DNA of 52,781 nt from an uncultured Prevotella sp. (GTDB taxonomy: Bacteria > Bacteroidota > Bacteroidia > Bacteroidales > Bacteroidaceae): the NCBI RefSeq assembly GCF_946404925.1, contig NZ_CAMJFM010000018.1, positions 1 through 52,781 of the forward strand, read 5' to 3'. Positions 26,670-34,614 of this stretch are shown here, piece after piece. A program made the position numbers and the translations under genes. Below the pieces are notes generated by a model. That model saw only the letters and a program-made list of their open reading frames with translations, had not been told where the DNA came from and searched no databases. The first letter of the stretch is position 1. Each line of letters starts with the position of its first letter.

Positions 26670-27359
26670 ATGTATATGAATCTGCAAGAATTGTTTTCGG
26701 CCGATTTTGGCGAGACCCTGCTGAGATTTGTTCTCTGCCTGATAGTTAACTGGGGTATAGTGAACTATCTGTACTACAAGAAGAGCCGCCGTCGCGACTT
26801 CTACTTTACGTTTATGATTATATCGGTAGCCATCTACTTCCTGGTGTACCTGATGATGGGTATGGACCGCGGAAAGGCCACCATGGGTGTAGGACTCGGA
26901 TTGTTCGGCATATTCTCGATTATGCGATATCGTACGGACACGATGCCTGTACGCGAGATGACCTATCTGTTTGTAGTGGTATGCCTGTCGGTAGTTCACG
27001 CCATGTCATCGGCCTTAGGCGTTGACGATAGCGGAGCCCTTACCGGCACACCGATATTCGAGCTGCTGGTTATCGACGTGATAACAATTGCGGCCATCAT
27101 GGTGTTTGAGAAGATGCTGAAGGTGAGTGCCACCAAACTGGTGCAGTACGACCGCATAGAGCTGATTAAACCCGCGAAACGTGAGGAGCTGAAAGCCGAT
27201 CTGGAAGAGCGACTGGGCGTAAAAGTGCTGAAGGTAGAGGTAGGCGCAGTTGACTTTCTGCGTGACATGGCAGTGCTGCGCGTGAGCTATGTAGGCGAGT
27301 GTGCAAGCGATATTGAAAAGAAACTGAAACTAAAAGAAGCTGACTATGCACATATTTAA
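26670..27359 (+). CDS. DUF4956 membrane protein
   Basis: This 229-residue protein has about four membrane segments in its first 140 residues (LRFVLCLIVNWGIVNYLYY, FMIISVAIYFLVYLMMG, GVGLGLFGIFSIMRYRTD, YLFVVVCLSVVHAMSSALG). A soluble C-terminal domain (about 150-229) begins YDRIELIKPAKREELKADLE. The GIFSIMRYRTDTMPVREMTYLF block is the family signature. DUF4956 proteins have no known activity but regularly accompany VTC genes, so they may form an export or membrane partner for the product. The gene overlaps the DUF2490 start by 14 bp. Confidence 0.85.
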   Translation: MYMNLQELFSADFGETLLRFVLCLIVNWGIVNYLYYKKSRRRDFYFTFMIISVAIYFLVYLMMGMDRGKATMGVGLGLFGIFSIMRYRTDTMPVREMTYLFVVVCLSVVHAMSSALGVDDSGALTGTPIFELLVIDVITIAAIMVFEKMLKVSATKLVQYDRIELIKPAKREELKADLEERLGVKVLKVEVGAVDFLRDMAVLRVSYVGECASDIEKKLKLKEADYAHI

Positions 27360-28098
27360 ACGACTGGCCACAGCCACATTGATACTGACCACAGCCCTGC
27401 CCATGACTGCACAAAGCGAGGGCGGACTGTATATGAGTGCCGAGGCCGAAAAGAAGATTGACAAGAAACTGAGCGTGAGCCTTGAGGCCTCCATGCGTAC
27501 ACGCAACGACTTCAAGACGATGGACCGTTGGAGTCTGGACCTTGGTGTATCATACAAGCTGAACAAGTGGTTGAAAGCCGATGCCGGCTACGTGCTGATG
27601 GACCAGAACAACCACGAGAAGATAAACTACAAGACATCGGGTGCTTACGACACCTGGCGCCCCAGCTACTGGCAGCTGCGCCACCGTGTATATGCATCGC
27701 TGACAGGAACACTGAAACTTGGCAGCGATTTTAAATTGGCACTGCGCGAGCGCTGGCAGTACACCTATCGCCCTGAGACGACTACCCAGCGATGGGACTT
27801 CGACGACGAGGCATGGGAAGACAATGTACGTAGCGGAAAAGCCAAACACGTGCTGCGCTCAAGGTTAGGCTTATCGTACGACAAGAAGCATGCACTGTTC
27901 AGCCCCTATGCCAACGTAGAGCTGTACAATGGCTTAGGCATACAGAAAGTGCGCTACACGGTGGGTACAGACATCAACCTTTCAAAGCAGCACTCGCTGA
28001 CCACATTCTATCGTTTCCAGGATGCCAGAAACGTTCAGCCAGAGGATTACGATCCCGATATGCACTATCTGGGCATAGGATATAAGTTTAAGTTCTAA
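27346..28098 (+). CDS. DUF2490 outer-membrane beta-barrel protein
   Basis: This 250-residue protein has a signal peptide (LPMTAQS). Amphipathic beta-strands carry aromatic girdles: KLSVSLEASMRTRNDFKT, SYWQLRHRVYASLTGTLKL, FKLALRERWQYTYRP, HVLRSRLGLSYDKK. The end YLGIGYKFKF has the terminal Phe of outer-membrane barrels. DUF2490 proteins are small barrels of unknown function. It sits within the VTC operon after DUF4956, suggesting an envelope-spanning set with cytoplasmic, inner-membrane and outer-membrane parts. Confidence 0.85.
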   Translation: MHIFKRLATATLILTTALPMTAQSEGGLYMSAEAEKKIDKKLSVSLEASMRTRNDFKTMDRWSLDLGVSYKLNKWLKADAGYVLMDQNNHEKINYKTSGAYDTWRPSYWQLRHRVYASLTGTLKLGSDFKLALRERWQYTYRPETTTQRWDFDDEAWEDNVRSGKAKHVLRSRLGLSYDKKHALFSPYANVELYNGLGIQKVRYTVGTDINLSKQHSLTTFYRFQDARNVQPEDYDPDMHYLGIGYKFKF

Positions 28099-28110
28099 AA
28101 GCATCAGAAT

Positions 28111-29220
28111 ATGAGAAAGATTTTTTCGTTTTTATTGGCAGCAGCACTGGTAAGTGCCTGCCAGAACGATGATACCGACTTTAGCGAATACATCAATGGC
28201 GGTCAATCGGGTATTACCACCATCAGCATAGCGTATAACGGCACAAGCGTAAGCGTTACAGGCGACACCAAGGGATATGTGACCACCAATGGTGCCGATG
28301 TGACAGTGAACGCCACCAACAGCACCGACTCGCTGCTGCTGGTGCTGAGTGGTTCAACAACAGACGGTTCGCTCCTTATCTTCAGAGAAAAACAATTCGG
28401 AATCAAACTCAATGGTGTGAGCATTAACAATACTGACGGCCCAGCCATCAACAACCAATGCCATAAAGCACTGTTCCTGGAGGTGGCCGATGGTAGCACA
28501 AACACACTTACCGACGGCACCAGCTACAAAGAGACAGCTGACTACCAACAGAAGGGAACACTGTTCAGCGAAGGACAGATATACTTCAGCGGCACAGGCA
28601 CACTCAACGTAACGGGCAACTACAAGCACGCCATAGCCTGCGATGACTACATAGTAATGGACCAGGCTACCATTAATGCTACATCAACAGCCGGCAACGG
28701 CATCAAGGTTGGCGAAGGCATGTGGATAGACGGCGGAATACTGAACATAAACGTTACTGCCGATGGCGGCCGAGGCATCAGGTGCGACTTCGTAGTGGAA
28801 ATAAGCGGTGGTACTACCACCATCAACACCAGTGGCGACTGCGTTTACGACGACGAGGCACAAGAATACAGCAGTGCAGCCTGCATCAAATGCAATGATG
28901 AGTTCAACATGACTGGTGGTACGCTGGAGATGAAGAGCACCGGCGATGGCGGCAAAGGCATTAACTGCGGCGCAGTCATCACATTCAGCGGCGGCACACT
29001 TATTGCCACCACCACAGGCAGCAACGACAACGCCAAGCCCAAAGCGGTAAAGGCCGACAATGGCATCATTGTGAGCGGCGGCACATTCAAAGCCAACGTG
29101 GCCAAGAGCTGGGCGTGCGACAATGGTACCGACAGCGAAACACCCGAGGATCACCTGACAGTACAAGGATCGCCCAAGACAGCTACCATCACCAAGAAGT
29201 CGGTAGAGATTATATACTAA
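28111..29220 (+). CDS. Cthe_2159-type beta-helix lipoprotein (short form)
   Basis: This 369-residue protein has lipobox LVSAC (C17). The body is a right-handed beta-helix of repeated turns marked by GTGTLNVTGNYKHAI, DDYIVMDQATINAT, ISGGTTTINTSGD and FNMTGGTLEMKSTG. This is the carbohydrate-binding family Cthe_2159 (PF14262), whose founder from Clostridium thermocellum binds cellulose and pectin-type polymers. It lacks the Gly-rich C-terminal tail of the two longer paralogues in this window. It is the last gene of the VTC operon and is probably displayed on the cell surface. Confidence 0.85.
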   Translation: MRKIFSFLLAAALVSACQNDDTDFSEYINGGQSGITTISIAYNGTSVSVTGDTKGYVTTNGADVTVNATNSTDSLLLVLSGSTTDGSLLIFREKQFGIKLNGVSINNTDGPAINNQCHKALFLEVADGSTNTLTDGTSYKETADYQQKGTLFSEGQIYFSGTGTLNVTGNYKHAIACDDYIVMDQATINATSTAGNGIKVGEGMWIDGGILNINVTADGGRGIRCDFVVEISGGTTTINTSGDCVYDDEAQEYSSAACIKCNDEFNMTGGTLEMKSTGDGGKGINCGAVITFSGGTLIATTTGSNDNAKPKAVKADNGIIVSGGTFKANVAKSWACDNGTDSETPEDHLTVQGSPKTATITKKSVEIIY

Positions 29221-29240
29221 CATCGTTTTTCATTGAACGA

Positions 29241-29280
29241 AAAAGCCGGTTCGCTGAATTAATTTGGCAAGCTGGCTTTT
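29241..29280 (+). terminator. Intrinsic terminator of the VTC operon
   Basis: AAAAGCCGGTTCGC pairs with GCAAGCTGGCTTTT over 14 bp with two wobbles and one mismatch around loop TGAATTAATTTG. It is followed by TTGTTTTT. The loop and right arm hold the -33 TTTG of the next promoter, so end and start signals overlap. Confidence 0.8.
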
Positions 29281-29294
29281 TGTTTTTACCTTTG
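29263..29294 (+). promoter_or_regulatory. Promoter of the second Cthe_2159-type gene
   Basis: TTTG at 29263-29266, a 20-bp spacer and TACCTTTG at 29287-29294, an exact consensus. It lies inside the terminator of the preceding operon. Confidence 0.82.
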
Positions 29295-29316
29295 CACAAA
29301 TTTAAAAACAATCAAT

Positions 29317-31077
29317 ATGAAGAAAACGATGATGAACATGATGCTACTGGCATCGGTAGCAATGATGACAAGCTGTATGGCCGACGATCCATTCAGCGAC
29401 AGCAGTTGGGACACCAACTGGAGTAACACCGACCCCACAAACCAGAGTTCAAGCGGCAGTTCTACTACAACTGGCGAACTGACAACCTTTGCCATCAGTA
29501 TAAACAAGACCGCAAGCGAACCAACAAGCACGGCCAGCGAGTATCTGCCCGACGAGGAAGATGCATTGGAAAACAACAGCTTTACAACCGAGGTTAACAT
29601 CGATATGAGCAACCCAACGGCTAAGACAGAGAACGGGGTTGAGATAACCGTGAACGGCGGACACATTACAGCCAACCACGGCTCGACCAAGAACATATGC
29701 TATGTAGTTAGCGGAACCACCACCAACGGATCTTTTACCGTTGTGGGCGATAAGAAATACGAAGTGAAACTGAACAATGTAAACATCACCAATCCTGATT
29801 CGGCTGCGCTGAACCTGTTGAGTGGTAAGCGCGCCTACATTGTACTGACCGATGGCACCAGCAATACGCTGAGCGATGGTACTGGCGGCAGTCAGAAGGG
29901 AGCCTTGTACTGTAAGGGCAAACTGCTGTTTAACGGTAGTGGCCAACTGAGCGTTACCGGCAACAGCAACAACGCCATCCACTCGGCCGACTACATCGTG
30001 TTTCGCAAAGGCAACAACATCTATGCCAACTCTACTGCCAATCATGGCATCAAGGCCAACGACGGCGTGTTCATCAATGGAGGCATTATTAATGTTGAGG
30101 TGTCGGCCGATGCTGCTAAGGGCATAAATTGCGAGAGCAACATCATCGTAAACGGCGGTCGTACCACCGTTATCACCACTGGTGGCGGCACTTACGATAC
30201 CACCGATAAGGAGGCCAAAGGTGCTGCTTGCATCAAGGCCGACTCGGCCTTTACCGTCAATGCCGGCGAACTGTGGCTGAAGAGTACCGGTAGCGGCGGT
30301 AAGGGTATCAACGTGGATACCGAGGCCAACTTCTGTGGTGGCAACGTGTATATAGTAACCGAGGGCGGACAGTACAAGAGCAACAACGACACCTCATCGC
30401 CCAAGGGCATCAAAGCCGATGGCAACATCAACATCAGCGGTGGCACCATCTGGGTACGCACCAGCGGTTATAACGGCGAGGGTATCGAAACCAAGAGCAC
30501 CATGAACATCAGTGGTGGTCAGGTGGCCAGCTATGCCTACGATGATGCCATCAACTCGAAGAGCGACATGACCATTACAGGCGGATACGTATATGCACAA
30601 GGACAGCATAACGACGGACTGGATGCTAACGGAAATATGTATATTAAGGGCGGACTGGTTTATGCTATCTGTTCAGGAACGCCAGAGGTGGCTATCGATG
30701 CCAATACCGAGGGAGGCAAAAAGCTCTATCTTACCGGTGGTACCATAGTAGCTGTAGGCGGACTTGAGGGCGGCAGCAGTCTCTCGCAGTCGTGCTATCA
30801 GGCCTCATCGTGGAGCAAGAACACCTGGTACACCATGACTTACGACAGCAACACCTTCTCATTTAAGACACCATCGAGTGGTGGTAGCGGACTAGTGATA
30901 TCTGCAGCAGCTACCCCTACCCTTGCAACAGGCACAACCGTTAGCGGCGGCACAAGCATCTTTGGTGGCATCGGTGTTATGAGCGGCACCATCAGCGATG
31001 GAACCAGTGTATCGCTATCCAGCTACACCAGCGGCAGCGGTATGGGCGGCGGTTTTGGACCTGGAGGTTGGCATTGA
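29317..31077 (+). CDS. Cthe_2159-type beta-helix lipoprotein (long form)
   Basis: This 586-residue protein has a signal peptide with lipobox MMTSC (C20), an acidic Ser/Thr-rich linker to about residue 95, and then the beta-helix. Its coils repeat motifs such as SGGTIWVRTSGYNGEGIE, DDAINSKSDMTITGG and NDGLDANGNMYIKGG, with Asp/Asn turns that could bind calcium. The C-terminus is a Gly-rich tail ending GFGPGGWH. The same GPGG-(W)-H end occurs in the paralogue at 50810-52360. It has its own promoter and precedes the LytS/LytTR genes by 45 bp, so the sensor may be read through from it. It is probably a surface polysaccharide-binding adhesin. Confidence 0.87.
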   Translation: MKKTMMNMMLLASVAMMTSCMADDPFSDSSWDTNWSNTDPTNQSSSGSSTTTGELTTFAISINKTASEPTSTASEYLPDEEDALENNSFTTEVNIDMSNPTAKTENGVEITVNGGHITANHGSTKNICYVVSGTTTNGSFTVVGDKKYEVKLNNVNITNPDSAALNLLSGKRAYIVLTDGTSNTLSDGTGGSQKGALYCKGKLLFNGSGQLSVTGNSNNAIHSADYIVFRKGNNIYANSTANHGIKANDGVFINGGIINVEVSADAAKGINCESNIIVNGGRTTVITTGGGTYDTTDKEAKGAACIKADSAFTVNAGELWLKSTGSGGKGINVDTEANFCGGNVYIVTEGGQYKSNNDTSSPKGIKADGNINISGGTIWVRTSGYNGEGIETKSTMNISGGQVASYAYDDAINSKSDMTITGGYVYAQGQHNDGLDANGNMYIKGGLVYAICSGTPEVAIDANTEGGKKLYLTGGTIVAVGGLEGGSSLSQSCYQASSWSKNTWYTMTYDSNTFSFKTPSSGGSGLVISAAATPTLATGTTVSGGTSIFGGIGVMSGTISDGTSVSLSSYTSGSGMGGGFGPGGWH

Positions 31078-31122
31078 CACAATAATTCAATCATATCTGC
31101 GTTATATTTAATAGGAATAATC

Positions 31123-32277
31123 ATGATTTGGATGAAGAATCAGTCGAGACAGGAGAATCTGGCATACATAGTAGCGTGGAGTTTGCTTTTTGCAACTCCG
31201 CTACTAAGCCTTTACCTGCGCACAGCCAACGACCCTTATTTAGAATTTAACTGGGGTGAGGTATTCTTTGTATGGGGCAGGTTCAGCATTTTCCTGGTGC
31301 TGTTCATCATCCACAATTTCCTGTTGGCGCCATTGCTTATACATAAGCATAAGCGCATGCTGTACGCAACGATTATGGTAGCATTAATAGGAGGATTCAT
31401 CATTTATCAGTGCACAAACCGTCCTAACTTCAAGAAGCGCGAAGGATTCCGTCCACCAAGAATGGAGCAGCGTGAGAATTTGCCAAGATTCGAGGAATTC
31501 GAAGACTTCAGGCAGCATGGACCTCGTGATGGTGGTCCCAGAATGGAGCGTCGGCACACGCCCCCACTGTTCGTTGGCGAGCACGATGTGCTGAGCATCG
31601 TAGTACTGCTACTGATGTTTGGCGCTAACCTGGGCACCAAGTACTACTTCCGCTCACGTAGCGACCAGCGCAAGTTGGAAGATCTGGAGAAGCAGAACCT
31701 GGAGCAACAGCTGGAATATCTGAAGTATCAGATAAACCCACACTTCTTCATGAACACACTGAACAACATCCACGCCCTGGTGGATATCGACCCATCGAAA
31801 GCCCAAGAGACGATTCGTGAGCTATCGAAGATGATGCGCTTTGTGCTGTACGAGGGCGATAAGAGCGGTGTGCCACTAACCAAGGAGTTTGAGTTTGTAC
31901 GCACTTACACCAAGCTGATGCAGCTGCGCTATAGTGACAAGGTAAGGATTACCGTAGATGTGCCCGACGAAGCACCCGACGTAACGATACCACCACTGAT
32001 GCTGATATCGTTTATCGAGAATGCCTTCAAACACGGCATCAGCTATCAGCACGATTCATTTATCGACATTAAACTGGAGCTCACCTCCTCACCTGCACAC
32101 TATCTCACCTTTAAATGCCGGAACTCCAAGGCCGAGAAGCCTAACCAGGAGAAAGGTGGTGTAGGACTGGCAAACGTCAAGAAACGTTTGGATCTGCTAT
32201 ACGACAAGAATTATACACTGGATATTAAAGACGAACCAGACATTTATATTGTTGAACTAAAATTACCACTACGATGA
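31123..32277 (+). CDS. LytS-type sensor histidine kinase (His_kinase family)
   Basis: This 384-residue kinase has four hydrophobic segments (about residues 12-30, 45-70, 80-97, 154-170). An Arg/Pro/Glu-rich periplasmic-like loop of about 50 residues (NRPNFKKREGFRPPRMEQ onwards) lies between the third and fourth. The His_kinase motif is YLKYQINPHFFMNTLNN, with phospho-acceptor H207. The ATPase part reads IPPLMLISFIENAFKHGI and KGGVGLANVKKRL. It overlaps the response regulator by 4 bp (ATGA). The charged loop may sense cationic or metal ligands or envelope stress; this is speculation. Pairing with LytTR is standard. Confidence 0.92.
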   Translation: MIWMKNQSRQENLAYIVAWSLLFATPLLSLYLRTANDPYLEFNWGEVFFVWGRFSIFLVLFIIHNFLLAPLLIHKHKRMLYATIMVALIGGFIIYQCTNRPNFKKREGFRPPRMEQRENLPRFEEFEDFRQHGPRDGGPRMERRHTPPLFVGEHDVLSIVVLLLMFGANLGTKYYFRSRSDQRKLEDLEKQNLEQQLEYLKYQINPHFFMNTLNNIHALVDIDPSKAQETIRELSKMMRFVLYEGDKSGVPLTKEFEFVRTYTKLMQLRYSDKVRITVDVPDEAPDVTIPPLMLISFIENAFKHGISYQHDSFIDIKLELTSSPAHYLTFKCRNSKAEKPNQEKGGVGLANVKKRLDLLYDKNYTLDIKDEPDIYIVELKLPLR

Positions 32278-32984
32278 TTCGCTGTCTTGCTATCGACGAT
32301 GAGCCATTGGCTCTGCAGCAGATTGCTGCATATATCAACAAGGTGCCATTCCTTGAGTTGGCCGGCCAGTGCCAGAGTGCACTTGAAGCCCGTCAGTTCC
32401 TGACGGAAGACAGAGTAGATGCCATCTTCTGCGACATCAATATGCCCGACCTGAATGGCATGGACTTCGTCAAGTCGCTCACCGCCCCACCCCTTGTAGT
32501 CTTCACTACAGCCTACTCTGAGTATGCTATTGAGGGCTTTAAGGTCAATGCGGTTGATTACCTGCTGAAGCCCTTTGGTATGCAAGATTTTATGCGCGCG
32601 GCCAATAGACTTCAGGAAAGACTATCAGTTCCCGTGACTGCCCCAACGGAAACAGACGACACATTGTTCCTCAAGACCGACTATCGTATCATCAAGGTCA
32701 GCATCCCCAACATACGTTATGTAGAGGCTATGAGCGAATATCTGAAGGTATGGATTGAGGGCGAGGCCAAACCCATTATCACCCTGCTGTCGATGAAGAA
32801 GATGGAAGAGCGACTGCCCAGCAACTTTATGCGCATACATCGCTCTTACATCATCAATCTCGACAAGATACAGGAGGTTAACAAGAACCGCGTCATCATG
32901 GATGCCGACACATACCTGCCTATAGGCGACCTCTATAAAGAAGCCTTCCAGACCTATCTGGACAAGAAGTTCCTCGGCAAGTAA
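32274..32984 (+). CDS. LytTR-family response regulator
   Basis: The 236-residue protein has a receiver domain with acidic pocket D8/D9, phosphoryl site D54 in IFCDINMPDLNGMDF, T/Y switch FTTAYSEYA and K in LLKPFGMQDF. A LytTR DNA-binding domain runs from about residue 125 (LFLKTDYRIIKV, IRYVEAMSEYLKVW, MRIHRSYIINLDKI). It is coupled to the kinase by a 4-bp overlap. Targets are probably close by, such as the Cthe_2159-type gene or the VTC operon, but no LytTR direct repeat was identified by eye. Confidence 0.94.
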   Translation: MIRCLAIDDEPLALQQIAAYINKVPFLELAGQCQSALEARQFLTEDRVDAIFCDINMPDLNGMDFVKSLTAPPLVVFTTAYSEYAIEGFKVNAVDYLLKPFGMQDFMRAANRLQERLSVPVTAPTETDDTLFLKTDYRIIKVSIPNIRYVEAMSEYLKVWIEGEAKPIITLLSMKKMEERLPSNFMRIHRSYIINLDKIQEVNKNRVIMDADTYLPIGDLYKEAFQTYLDKKFLGK

Positions 32985-32987
32985 TAG

Positions 32988-33986
32988 TTAGTCCATCGGA
33001 TAGTGAACGCCCATCTCATAGCGTAATCCATCCATCATCTCCATAATGTAGAGGGTCTCATCCAGAGGCATCTCCTCTACCTCGAGTTTTCCTGCCAGCA
33101 GAGCTTCGCGGCAGGCCAGGAACTCGTATTCATAACCGGTAATCTGCTGGGGCACCTTGATGGTCTCGATATAAGTACGGTCGGGCCCATTAACCGTTAC
33201 CGTCTGCGGATTGTTGATATTGTCGATAATCAGATTACCCTCGGTTCCAGCTATCACACCGATGTTATCACCAACACAAGCGGCACTCGACTGCAGGTTG
33301 CACAACAGCTTATCGCCAGCCACATCATCAAGAATCAGCGTTATGGCATTGGTGATGTCCATACCAGTATCCGACTTTACACAGTTACAGTCGATGCTCA
33401 GTATGGGCTGTGGAAAGAACATACGCACAAAGTTCAGCGCATAAACACCCAGGTCAAGTAGCGCTCCGCCGCAGAGCTCAGGTAGCATGATACGAGGCTT
33501 GTTACCCATAGAGTAACCCAGTGTGGCAGTTACAAGACGAGGATTTCCGATGCGGCCGCTGCTGATAAGACTACGTACAGTGGCAACAATAGGCTGATAA
33601 CGAGTCCATACAGCCTCAGCCAGGAACACACCACGTTGACGGGCCAATGCCACAATCTCCTTGGCCTCGCGAAGATTGGCCATAAAGGCCTTCTCAACCA
33701 GGCAGGGCTTATCAGCCAGCAGCGCCTGTTTAGTAACATCGTAGTGATGAGAGTGTGGCGTGGCGATATACACCAGGTCAACATCCTTATCAGCAATCAG
33801 TTCGGTGTACGATCCGTATGCCTTGGGCATGTTCCACTTAGCAGCAAACTCATCTGCCTTCTCTTTTGAACGCGAACCAATGGCATAGCATTCACAATTC
33901 TCCAGTCCGTTTAGTGTGATGGCAGCCTTCTCGGCTATCCAACCAGCGCCGACGATACCAACGCGCATGATTTTGTCTTGTTTCAT
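32988..33986 (-). CDS. Gfo/Idh/MocA-family oxidoreductase
   Basis: This 332-residue protein has an N-terminal Rossmann fold VGIVGAGWIAEKAA. It then has the family signatures DLVYIATPHSHHYD and KPCLVEKAFMANLREAKE (the EK catalytic lysine, usually EKP, here EKA). A C-terminal alpha/beta dimer domain follows, with GGALLDLGVYALNF containing the conserved D-x-G-x-Y/H. It would oxidise or reduce a sugar, inositol or dihydrodiol-type substrate with NAD(P). The true start may be the internal ATG at 33968 (MRVGIVGAGW). It converges on the LytTR gene with only 3 bp between stops and is divergent from msrA. Confidence 0.9.
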   Translation of the reverse strand: MKQDKIMRVGIVGAGWIAEKAAITLNGLENCECYAIGSRSKEKADEFAAKWNMPKAYGSYTELIADKDVDLVYIATPHSHHYDVTKQALLADKPCLVEKAFMANLREAKEIVALARQRGVFLAEAVWTRYQPIVATVRSLISSGRIGNPRLVTATLGYSMGNKPRIMLPELCGGALLDLGVYALNFVRMFFPQPILSIDCNCVKSDTGMDITNAITLILDDVAGDKLLCNLQSSAACVGDNIGVIAGTEGNLIIDNINNPQTVTVNGPDRTYIETIKVPQQITGYEYEFLACREALLAGKLEVEEMPLDETLYIMEMMDGLRYEMGVHYPMD

Positions 33987-34009
33987 TGAACTTATGTTAA
34001 TAATCGGTA

Positions 34010-34017
34010 CAAATATA
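34010..34017 (-). promoter_or_regulatory. -7 element for the Gfo/Idh gene
   Basis: The minus strand reads TATATTTG (TAnnTTTG), 24 bp upstream of the ATG at 33986. It is back to back with the msrA promoter. Confidence 0.55.
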
Positions 34018-34039
34018 GCAAAATATCGCGGATATTGTA

Positions 34040-34047
34040 TATCTTTG
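34040..34047 (+). promoter_or_regulatory. -7 element for msrA
   Basis: TATCTTTG (TAnnTTTG) lies 52 bp upstream of the msrA ATG. The region between the two divergent -7 boxes is 22 bp, AT-rich, and contains no obvious operator. Confidence 0.6.
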
Positions 34048-34098
34048 CCGACGCTTTTAATAAGTTTTATTAAACCAAACTAGTAGAAGACAGAAGAT

Positions 34099-34611
34099 AT
34101 GACAAAAGAGATTTATTTCGCAGGAGGTTGTTTCTGGGGTACAGAACATTTCTTTAAACAGATTGAGGGTGTACTTGAAACCGAAGTGGGATTTGCCAAC
34201 GGACATACCGAGAACCCTACTTATAAGGAGGTATATACCGACCAGACCGGTTTTGCCGAGACGGTATATGTGAAGTTCGACCCTGAAGTGGTGAGTCTGG
34301 AGTTCTTGTTAAACATGTTCTTCAAGGCCATCGACCCTACAAGTCTTAACAAGCAGGGCCACGACGAGGGTACACGCTATCGTACTGGCGTTTACTACAC
34401 CCATGCCGATGACCTGCCAGTGATAGAAAAAGTGTTTGCCCAGGAGCAGCAGAAATATCAGCAGCCCCTGGCCGTAGAGAAATTGCCTCTGCAGAACTAC
34501 TATTCGGCCGAGGAGTATCATCAGGACTATCTTGACAAGAACCCTACGGGTTATTGCCACCTGCCTCTGGAGCTATTCAAGTTCGCTCGCGAGGCAAAAG
34601 AGAAGAAGTAA
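34099..34611 (+). CDS. msrA: Peptide-methionine (S)-S-oxide reductase
   Basis: This 170-residue protein has the MsrA signature AGGCFWGTEHFF with catalytic C11. It continues with the expected blocks GVLETEVGFANGHTENPTY, YTDQTGFAETVYVKF, TSLNKQGHDEGTRYRTGVYY and FYSAEEYHQDYL-type end (YSAEEYHQDYLDKNP). It reduces methionine sulfoxide in proteins using thioredoxin. It is a stand-alone MsrA with no MsrB fused, no signal peptide, and the usual length. The C-terminal resolving cysteine pair seen in some members is absent except for the Cys in GYCHLPL. Confidence 0.97.
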   Translation: MTKEIYFAGGCFWGTEHFFKQIEGVLETEVGFANGHTENPTYKEVYTDQTGFAETVYVKFDPEVVSLEFLLNMFFKAIDPTSLNKQGHDEGTRYRTGVYYTHADDLPVIEKVFAQEQQKYQQPLAVEKLPLQNYYSAEEYHQDYLDKNPTGYCHLPLELFKFAREAKEKK

Positions 34612-34614
34612 TCC

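Noticed and set aside
29317..29376. Met-rich start of the long beta-helix lipoprotein as another Met/Cys leader
   Set aside because: The Met residues belong to an ordinary hydrophobic lipoprotein signal peptide with lipobox MMTSC; there is no separate leader ORF.
29449..30045. A 198-codon minus-strand frame opposite the long beta-helix gene
   Set aside because: It lies wholly inside a strongly supported CDS, has a composition dictated by the Gly/Asn/Thr codons on the other strand, and has no promoter or family resemblance.
30400..30700. Repeated GGTGGC/AACATC-type units as a tandem DNA repeat or CRISPR-like array
   Set aside because: The periodicity is that of beta-helix coils in the protein, with irregular unit length and no spacers or conserved direct repeats; no CRISPR array was seen anywhere.
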